A stretch of DNA of 22,973 bases from a virus. Positions 1-3,911 of the stretch are shown here, piece by piece. Positions within the stretch are counted from its first letter, which is position 1. Every line of letters starts with the position of its first letter. A program made the translations under genes and the position numbers. Under the pieces are notes generated by a model that did no database searches, was not told where the DNA came from, and saw only the letters and a list, made by a program, of their open reading frames with translations. Location: IMG/VR virus record IMGVR_UViG_3300035224_000332, positions 1-22,973 of that record; one strand, written 5' to 3'.

Positions 1-1
1 T

Positions 2-487
2 GGTGCTAACAAGATGATTTGTAAGAAGGTAGACATCGTTCCTCTGGAGGTTATTTGTAGGAATCGTGCTGCTGGTTCTATTGTTCGTGAGACAACTCTT
101 CAAGAAGGTTACTCACTACCACATCCTATTGTTGAGTTCTTTCTAAAGGATGATACTAAGCATGACCCTCTACTCACAAAAGATCGTGTGCGTCTGATGG
201 GATATAATCCAGATCCTTTTATTGAGATGACCCTACGGATTAATGATTACCTCCGTCAGATGTTCTACATCTTGGGTATTGATCTGGTTGACTTTAAAGT
301 TGAGTATGGTTATGATGCTCATGGTGATTTGTATCTTGCCGATGAGATCAGTCCTGATAGCATGAGACTATGGAAGATTGGTACTGATGAAAGATTTGAT
401 AAGGATCTGTTCAGGAAGGATGAAGGTGATATTGTCCCTGCCTACCGTGAGATCCTTGAGAGACTACAACCTCTTGCTATTCAATGA
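2..487 (+). CDS. purC: SAICAR synthetase (PurC), 5' end outside window
   Basis: SAICAR synthetase joins CAIR and aspartate using ATP, in de novo purine (IMP) synthesis in the cytoplasm. The visible 161 residues match the family's central and C-terminal part: a PLE-x-I-x-RNRAAGS segment near the left edge, a DDTKHDPLLT stretch in the substrate/ATP region, and the ADEISPDSMRLW signature that corresponds to DEFSPD-x-RLW in bacterial enzymes. The frame is open to the left edge and the family is usually about 240 residues, so the true start lies upstream; the ATG at 14 is an internal Met. The stop overlaps the next start (ATGA), which suggests translational coupling. With purM just downstream it forms a phage purine-boosting set. 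Family assignment is firm. Confidence 0.95.
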   Translation, partial: GANKMICKKVDIVPLEVICRNRAAGSIVRETTLQEGYSLPHPIVEFFLKDDTKHDPLLTKDRVRLMGYNPDPFIEMTLRINDYLRQMFYILGIDLVDFKVEYGYDAHGDLYLADEISPDSMRLWKIGTDERFDKDLFRKDEGDIVPAYREILERLQPLAIQ

Positions 488-753
488 AACATCACATTCC
501 TGATGAGATTAAGAAGAATGGTTTTGCTTGCTTCACTAGTTTGAATCAAGCAGAGCGAGCAGTTGTTATGTTTGGTGATGAAGCATACCGTGAGTCACTA
601 GACCTTGAGAATGATGATGCTGAGTGTTGGAAGATACCCAGTGGAGAGTCAACAACCTTTGTTGGTTGGAATCCTATGTGTGTCCCTACCATGGATTACA
701 TAGTATGGAAACTACAAAACCGTGAGAAAATTATTAAAGGAGAGATTTATTAA
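484..753 (+). CDS. Unidentified 89-aa protein between purC and purM
   Basis: I do not recognise this 89-residue protein. It is acidic in the middle (LENDDAEC), has two Trp-containing segments (CWKIPSG and VGWNPMCVP), three Cys in all, and a basic C-terminal tail. It has no signal peptide or membrane segment. Its start overlaps the purC stop (ATGA) and its stop overlaps the purM start (TAATG), so it is probably co-translated with both. That arrangement suggests a role tied to purine or nucleotide metabolism, but this is inference from position only. PurS was considered because of its size, but the sequence lacks the usual PurS pattern. The ORF is very likely real because it is coupled on both sides and its base composition matches its neighbours. 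Confidence 0.8.
   Translation: MKHHIPDEIKKNGFACFTSLNQAERAVVMFGDEAYRESLDLENDDAECWKIPSGESTTFVGWNPMCVPTMDYIVWKLQNREKIIKGEIY
737..744 (+). promoter_or_regulatory. Strong Shine-Dalgarno for purM
   Basis: AAGGAGAG lies 8 bases before the purM ATG at 753, inside the end of the preceding 89-aa gene. It supports this start, which gives the protein the expected N-terminus (DYKTAGVDI, as in bacterial PurM). Most other genes in this window lack so clear a site. Confidence 0.7.
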
Positions 754-1691
754 TGGATTACAAAACTGCTGGCGTTGACATTATTAAAGGTCGATCTTTC
801 GTAGAGTATCTAAAGGTATTGGCACCTAAGATTGATGGTGGGTTCAGTGGAATGATGGAAGTGCCATCAGGATATGAGAAACCTGTCTTAGTATCTGGTG
901 CTGATGGTGTCGGAACTAAAATGAATATCTGTAGGATTGCTGATGATTACACCACTATTGGTCAGGATCTCGTTGCTATGTGCGTCAATGACGTTATATG
1001 TTCTGGTGCTAAACCATTATATTTTCTAGACTATATCTCTGCCAAAACATTAGATGCTAACGTAAGTGATATTGTGTATGGGATTAATGTTGGTTGTACA
1101 ATGGCGGGGATGGAACTGATTGGTGGTGAAACAGCAGAGCATTTTAGAACAAATGACTACGACCTTGCTGGTTTCTGTACTGGTGTTGTAGAGAAGAATC
1201 AGATTGTTGATGGCAGTAACATCCGAGCAGGTGATGTAGTCATCGGTATTGAGAGTAGTGGTGTTCATAGCAATGGATATACATTGATCAATGATATGCT
1301 CTGGAGGAATTATATTTACTATAAGGAGATGCCTGAGCTGTTGGTTCCAACTACCATCTATGCTCGTCTGATCCAGCACCTGTTGGATGAAGTTCCTATC
1401 CTTGGTATGGCACACATTACAGGCGGAGGATTGCCTGAGAACCTCCCACGATGCCTTCCAAGGGGTCTTGGAGTTAATGTTGACTATGATGCTTGGGAGA
1501 GACCAGAACTCTTTAACAAGATCCAACAGGCAGGAGACATTGCTGAGGAAGAGATGCGTAATGTATTCAACCTTGGTATTGGATTCTGTTTAGTTGTACC
1601 ACAAGAGGTAGTAGAACATACTCAGACTATTATTGCCGATACACCATTTGGCATGAGATCATGGGTCATTGGAAATATACATACACTTTAA
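753..1691 (+). CDS. purM: AIR synthetase (PurM)
   Basis: Phosphoribosylformylglycinamidine cyclo-ligase closes the imidazole ring of FGAM to form AIR, using ATP. The 312 residues follow the whole family: YKTAGVDI at the start, the nucleotide-binding SGADGVGTK loop at about 48-56, DLVAMCVND at 72-80, GGETAEH at 124-130, DYDLAGF-x-TGVVEK after it, SSGVHSNGY, and HITGGGLPENLPRCLP from 221. It is shorter than the E. coli enzyme (about 345 aa), with a shorter stretch after GGETAE and a compact N-terminus, but no core motif is missing, so it should be active. It starts at a TAATG overlap with a good ribosome binding site. It is an auxiliary metabolic gene common in T4-like cyanophages; with purC it probably relieves a purine shortage during phage DNA replication. 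Confidence 0.97.
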   Translation: MDYKTAGVDIIKGRSFVEYLKVLAPKIDGGFSGMMEVPSGYEKPVLVSGADGVGTKMNICRIADDYTTIGQDLVAMCVNDVICSGAKPLYFLDYISAKTLDANVSDIVYGINVGCTMAGMELIGGETAEHFRTNDYDLAGFCTGVVEKNQIVDGSNIRAGDVVIGIESSGVHSNGYTLINDMLWRNYIYYKEMPELLVPTTIYARLIQHLLDEVPILGMAHITGGGLPENLPRCLPRGLGVNVDYDAWERPELFNKIQQAGDIAEEEMRNVFNLGIGFCLVVPQEVVEHTQTIIADTPFGMRSWVIGNIHTL

Positions 1692-1700
1692 AAAACAATT

Positions 1701-1940
1701 ATGCAAGCAGTAATCTATTCTAACGGTAGTCAAGAGTGTGAGCGCATTGCCTCACTACTTAAGTCAATGGGTGGGGAGTTTCTAGAGTATAAACTTAACG
1801 AACACTTTACTCAAAGAGCGTTTGAAGCAGAGTTCGGATCTGAAGCAACCTATCCTCAGGTATCTATTGGTGCCAAACATCTTGGTAACATGCATGATAC
1901 ACTACACTATATGAAGGATGCTGGGATGCTTGTGGCTTGA
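1701..1940 (+). CDS. Glutaredoxin-like protein with a single active-site Cys
   Basis: This 79-residue protein has the glutaredoxin outline: a first beta strand (AVIYSNGS), the active-site turn, a helix (ECERIASLLKSMG), a second strand, then TYPQVSIG, which matches the conserved TVPQVFI with cis-Pro at residue 52, and HLGN-x-HDT in place of the usual GG-x-DD glutathione loop. The active site reads S-Q-E-C (residues 10-13), so the nucleophilic first Cys of CxxC is replaced by Ser and only Cys13 remains. Ordinary dithiol exchange therefore looks impaired. Glutaredoxins supply electrons to ribonucleotide reductase or handle glutathione adducts; whether this one does is unclear. It begins 10 bases after purM, with no evident ribosome binding site. 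The fold is likely and the activity doubtful. Confidence 0.75.
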   Translation: MQAVIYSNGSQECERIASLLKSMGGEFLEYKLNEHFTQRAFEAEFGSEATYPQVSIGAKHLGNMHDTLHYMKDAGMLVA

Positions 1941-1965
1941 CAGTATTCAAGAAACCCAGTATAAT
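1937..1965 (+). promoter_or_regulatory. Consensus sigma-70 promoter
   Basis: TTGACA at 1937-1942 and TATAAT at 1960-1965 are both perfect consensus boxes, separated by the ideal 17 bases. The -35 box overlaps the stop codon of the glutaredoxin-like gene. Transcription would start near 1972, about 20 bases before the 66-aa gene. Such a site would be read by host RNA polymerase with its main sigma factor, which is typical of phage early genes. Confidence 0.85.
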
Positions 1966-1991
1966 AACTATGTTGAGGATAAAGAGGAGCA

Positions 1992-2192
1992 ATGGCTTTA
2001 GGTAAACAAGTAGAAGAGAGTCTCGCAGAGGCTACAGGCAGTCTTCGCAACGCATTATCATATGCTGCTAGACAAGAACGACCGATTGTGTGTAAACAGA
2101 TTGCCAATCTTATCACAGAAATTGACAGTATCGGTTCATTTGATGGTATTCTAGACAAATTAGAGGAGTTTTCCAATGAAAAAGACAGTTAA
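1992..2192 (+). CDS. Unidentified 66-aa protein
   Basis: I do not recognise this small protein. It is predicted mostly helical (EESLAEATGSLRNALSYAARQE, then CKQIANLITEID), has a single Cys, an acidic C-terminal half and no membrane segment. GAGGAG lies a few bases before the ATG and supports the start. It is the first gene after a consensus sigma-70 promoter, so it is likely expressed early, and it overlaps the next small gene by 17 bases. Short helical proteins placed like this in phages are often modulators of host functions, but nothing in the sequence shows a target. Confidence 0.75.
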   Translation: MALGKQVEESLAEATGSLRNALSYAARQERPIVCKQIANLITEIDSIGSFDGILDKLEEFSNEKDS

Positions 2193-2313
2193 GAAGATCG
2201 ACAGACACGGACATGAAGAGACTTGGGAGTGGGAAGAGACTCCTGAACTCAAGGCATTCATCAAGCAACAGTCAATTATCAACCTAAGTGATCGTCCAGT
2301 CCGAAACGCCTAA
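2176..2313 (+). CDS. Unidentified 45-aa protein
   Basis: This short gene reads in a different frame from the 66-aa gene and overlaps its last 17 bases. AGAGGAG, ending 8 bases before the ATG, is a good ribosome binding site. The peptide has a basic start (MKKTVKKIDRHGHE), a Trp- and Glu-rich middle (TWEWEETPELKAF) and ends SDRPVRNA. The amphipathic, strongly charged composition looks like a real small phage protein rather than chance. It shares the promoter of the 66-aa gene. The function is unknown. Confidence 0.65.
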   Translation: MKKTVKKIDRHGHEETWEWEETPELKAFIKQQSIINLSDRPVRNA

Positions 2314-2317
2314 TCCG

Positions 2318-2326
2318 TGTTATAAT
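2318..2326 (+). promoter_or_regulatory. Extended -10 promoter before the CAT tRNA
   Basis: TGT followed directly by TATAAT (2321-2326) forms an extended -10 element about 10 bases before the first tRNA. No good -35 box lies 16-18 bases upstream, which is usual for extended -10 promoters. It could start transcription of the tRNA cluster close to the mature tRNA end. Confidence 0.5.
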
Positions 2327-2335
2327 ATACGGAGT

Positions 2336-2408
2336 GCTTCCTTAGCAATCTGGTGAATGCAGCAAACTCATAATTTGCCTAAGGAGAGTTCGATCCTCTC
2401 AGGAAGCA
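2336..2408 (+). tRNA. tRNA with anticodon CAT (Met or lysidine-type Ile)
   Basis: A full cloverleaf folds: acceptor GCTTCCT/AGGAAGC, a short D arm containing GG, anticodon stem GCAAA/TTTGC around loop CTCATAA with anticodon CAT at 2369-2371, and a T stem GAGAG/CTCTC around TTCGATC. The discriminator is A and no CCA is encoded. CAT is shared by Met and by Ile tRNAs in which C34 becomes lysidine. The acceptor stem and the bases flanking the anticodon also recall plastid Ile-CAT, so the amino acid cannot be settled from sequence alone. Confidence 0.9.
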
Positions 2409-2549
2409 TGAGACGGGGAATGAGCTCGCCCGCGACGGTGCTAACCACACTGTGATCTAGAGAGTTGGTTACTTTCTTTTTGCTCCATTACAAACTGTCA
2501 GTATACTGGGTGTGATGCCCACATAGCATACGGATAAGTGTAATGCCTT
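2409..2549 (+). other. Spacer between two tRNAs with a weak hairpin
   Basis: No ORF or tRNA is supported in this 141-base stretch. TAACCA (2442-2447) can pair with TGGTTA (2466-2471), and a short CAC/GTG pairing is possible inside the loop. A run rich in T (2473-2481) follows, so it may be a weak intrinsic terminator or an RNA processing structure. The 2415-2440 part is unusually GC-rich for this genome (GAGCTCGCCCGCGACGG) and I cannot explain it. Confidence 0.35.
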
Positions 2550-2633
2550 GCGAGTATGGCGGAATCGGTAGACGCACCAGACTTAAAATCTGTTGAGAGC
2601 AATCTCGTGGGAGTTCAAGTCTCCCTACTCGCA
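2550..2633 (+). tRNA. tRNA-Leu (TAA)
   Basis: This is a class II tRNA with acceptor GCGAGTA/TACTCGC, discriminator A, anticodon loop CTTAAAA with anticodon TAA at 2584-2586, a long variable arm (GAGA/TCTC) and T arm GGGAG/CTCCC around TTCAAGT. The outermost anticodon-stem pair is a C-T mismatch. It reads UUA, a frequent codon in this AT-rich genome. CCA is not encoded. Confidence 0.95.
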
Positions 2634-2659
2634 TCCTGTTAAATATAACATTAACAGGA
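2634..2659 (+). repeat. Perfect 9-bp hairpin after tRNA-Leu
   Basis: TCCTGTTAA (2634-2642) and TTAACAGGA (2651-2659) are exact inverted repeats around an 8-base AT-rich loop. The hairpin begins one base after the tRNA discriminator and ends 12 bases before the next ATG. It has no T-run, so it is not a standard terminator. It may mark the tRNA 3' processing point, protect the downstream message, or cover part of the ribosome binding site (CAGGAAA). Confidence 0.55.
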
Positions 2660-2671
2660 AACCATAACATC

Positions 2672-2953
2672 ATGGCACAGTTCAGGTATACAATCACACG
2701 TAAACATGTATTTGTAGATAATGTACCTGTTCTGATGTACTATGTTGAAAGTATGCCATTTGCTTTTGATGTCCTTGAAGACGAGGATAAAAATGATAAG
2801 TGGATATTGGCAGAGGCAGCAATGAATCAAGAATATACTCTTGAGGATATCTTCAAATATTCTGATTACTTAATTGCTGAAGAATGCCACCCTGTATTAT
2901 TTGAATTAGATCTTATTAATCCTGAAGTGATGCCCGATGAACACGTTTCTTGA
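2672..2953 (+). CDS. Unidentified 93-aa acidic protein
   Basis: I do not recognise this 93-residue protein. It opens with beta-like segments (FRYTITRKHVFVDNVPVLMYYVES) and then becomes strongly acidic (DVLEDEDKND, EYTLEDIF, EECHPVLFELDL). It has a single Cys and no membrane segment. CAGGAAA ends 10 bases before the ATG and supports the start. Its 3' end overlaps cpeT by 17 bases in another frame, so the two are probably translated together. The context, between tRNA-Leu and cpeT, gives no firm hint to function. Confidence 0.75.
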   Translation: MAQFRYTITRKHVFVDNVPVLMYYVESMPFAFDVLEDEDKNDKWILAEAAMNQEYTLEDIFKYSDYLIAEECHPVLFELDLINPEVMPDEHVS

Positions 2954-3461
2954 ATTATTTGAGGGAACTTTTGCTAACAAACGTCAAGCACAAAGTCATC
3001 CTACTCGTTATGCTCACATTCGTGTTAGTCATCGTAAGATTGGGGAGACTCGATTTTATGGAGAACAGGCATACAACTATCAATTAGAACGTCCATATAG
3101 ACAGTTTGTAATTGAAGTAGTTGATGAAGGTGATCACCTTAGACTTAAGAATTATGAGATCAGAACACCAGCAGACTTTGTTGGATGCAGGAACCTTGAT
3201 AAACTTACTGATGACCTCTTGACATATCGAGAGGGATGTGATAATATTATCAAGGAGACAGCAACAAAGACATTCACAGGTAAGAATGATACTTGTGAGT
3301 GTTATGTAATGCGTGGAGGAGTTAGAACTTATGTTAATAACGAAGTTCTTCTTACTGAAACAAATTACCAAGTAATGGACCGTGGTCTTCATTCAGAAAC
3401 TCATCAAAAAGTATGGGGATCTGATTACGGTCCATTCAATTTCACCCGTATGGGGTTGTAG
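2937..3461 (+). CDS. cpeT: CpeT/CpcT-family phycobiliprotein lyase
   Basis: CpeT/CpcT proteins bind phycobilins and attach or chaperone them onto phycobiliproteins of the cyanobacterial light-harvesting antenna. The 174 residues carry the family pattern: F-x-G-x-FANKRQAQSHPTRYAHIRV near the start, FYGEQAYNYQLERPYRQ at 40-56 (family EQAY...PYRQR), a GC-x-N segment, and the C-terminal DRGLHSETHQKVWGSDYGPF (family S-x-DRG-x-D...VWGS-x-GPF). Length is normal, so it looks intact. It is a known cyanophage auxiliary gene and may adjust host light harvesting during infection. Phage copies are thought to bind pigment, but a true lyase role is uncertain. It overlaps the 93-aa gene upstream and its stop codon lies inside tRNA-Asp. 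Confidence 0.92.
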   Translation: MNTFLELFEGTFANKRQAQSHPTRYAHIRVSHRKIGETRFYGEQAYNYQLERPYRQFVIEVVDEGDHLRLKNYEIRTPADFVGCRNLDKLTDDLLTYREGCDNIIKETATKTFTGKNDTCECYVMRGGVRTYVNNEVLLTETNYQVMDRGLHSETHQKVWGSDYGPFNFTRMGL

Positions 3462-3525
3462 CTCAGTTGGTTAGAGCGCCTGCCTGTCACGCAGGAAGTC
3501 GTGGGTTCAAGTCCCATCAATCCCG
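3452..3525 (+). tRNA. tRNA-Asp (GTC)
   Basis: The cloverleaf has acceptor GGGGTTG/CAATCCC with one G-T pair, a D arm around AGTTGGTTA, anticodon stem CCTGC/GCAGG with loop CTGTCAC (anticodon GTC at 3486-3488), T arm GTGGG/CCCAT around TTCAAGT, and discriminator G as expected for Asp. Its first 10 bases are also the last codons of cpeT. CCA is not encoded. Confidence 0.95.
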
Positions 3526-3528
3526 TAT

Positions 3529-3600
3529 GCCTCCGTAGCTCAGTGGTAGAGCAGGGCTTTTGTAAAGCTCAGGTCGCAAGTTCAAATCTTGTCAGAGGCT
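3529..3600 (+). tRNA. tRNA-Thr (TGT)
   Basis: The acceptor is GCCTCCG/CAGAGGC with one C-A mismatch, followed by anticodon stem GGGCT/AGCTC, loop TTTGTAA with anticodon TGT at 3561-3563, and T arm GCAAG/CTTGT around TTCAAAT. The discriminator is T, as in plastid tRNA-Thr(UGU) as I recall it, which fits a cyanobacterial origin. It lies three bases after tRNA-Asp. CCA is not encoded. Confidence 0.93.
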
Positions 3601-3602
3601 TT

Positions 3603-3684
3603 GGGTAGGTGTCCGAGTGGTTAATGGAGGTGGACTGTAAATCCACTGGCTCTGCCTACGTTGGTTCAAATCCAACCCTGCCCA
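3603..3684 (+). tRNA. tRNA-Tyr (GTA)
   Basis: This is a class II tRNA with acceptor GGGTAGG/CCTGCCC, anticodon stem GTGGA/TCCAC, loop CTGTAAA with anticodon GTA at 3637-3639, a long variable arm, and T arm GTTGG/CCAAC around TTCAAAT. The discriminator is A. It begins two bases after tRNA-Thr, and its arms resemble plastid tRNA-Tyr. CCA is not encoded. Confidence 0.95.
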
Positions 3685-3690
3685 TCCCAA

Positions 3691-3762
3691 TCCTCCTTAG
3701 CTCAGCGGTAGAGCGGTTGACTGTTAATCAATTTGTCCCTGGTTCGATCCCAGGAGGGGGAG
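3691..3762 (+). tRNA. tRNA-Asn (GTT)
   Basis: The acceptor is TCCTCCT/AGGGGGA with one T-G pair, followed by a D arm around AGCGGTA, anticodon stem GTTGA/TCAAT, loop CTGTTAA with anticodon GTT at 3723-3725, and T arm CCTGG/CCAGG around TTCGATC. The discriminator G is typical of Asn. Its 3' strand, AGGAGGGGGAG, also looks like a ribosome binding site for a small ORF just downstream. Confidence 0.95.
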
Positions 3763-3764
3763 TT

Positions 3765-3872
3765 ATGTATAGAACAACTTATAGAGAACAGTTTAGTTAC
3801 ATTTACATGTGTTTTAAAGAAATAGCATTAATGCTTATTCTCAAAGATAGGTACAGACCCCGTTATAAATAA
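3765..3872 (+). CDS. Possible 35-aa basic peptide
   Basis: A short ORF starts two bases after tRNA-Asn. The purine-rich end of the tRNA (AGGAGGGGG) lies at Shine-Dalgarno distance before its ATG. The peptide is basic and aromatic: MYRTTYREQFSYIYMCF, a short hydrophobic stretch (IALMLIL), then KDRYRPRYK. The hydrophobic middle flanked by basic ends could contact a membrane or nucleic acid, but nothing identifies it. A late promoter overlaps its stop codon. It may be a chance ORF in the leader of the giant gene. The longer ORF reading back through two tRNAs in this frame is not credible. Confidence 0.35.
   Translation: MYRTTYREQFSYIYMCFKEIALMLILKDRYRPRYK
3824..3835 (+). repeat. 12-bp palindrome before the late promoter
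   Basis: AGCATTAATGCT is a perfect palindrome 28 bases upstream of the TATAAATA motif. It could be a protein-binding site or a chance feature of the small ORF that covers it. Confidence 0.25.
3864..3871 (+). promoter_or_regulatory. T4-type late promoter (TATAAATA)
   Basis: TATAAATA is an exact match to the T4 late promoter -10 element read by the phage sigma factor gp55, and to the NATAAATA motif described for T4-like cyanophages. It lies 40 bases before the giant structural gene, with no -35 box, as expected. It probably drives the whole structural block downstream. Confidence 0.8.
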
Positions 3873-3911
3873 ATCCTAGGATAAAAGATATACCGCAGGG
3901 TCAGATTAATC

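Noticed and set aside
484-753. 89-aa gene as PurS
   Set aside because: The size fits, but the expected PurS N-terminal strand pattern and the conserved G-x-x-x residues are absent.
1050-1526. 158-codon ORF on the minus strand
   Set aside because: It is antisense to purM, whose motifs are all intact, and has no family features.
2502-2507. TATACT as a -10 box for tRNA-Leu
   Set aside because: No fair -35 box lies 16-18 bases upstream and there is no TG extension, so support is too weak.
3609-3872. 87-codon ORF across tRNA-Tyr and tRNA-Asn
   Set aside because: Its first half lies within two well-folded tRNA genes; only the last 35 codons could be a gene.
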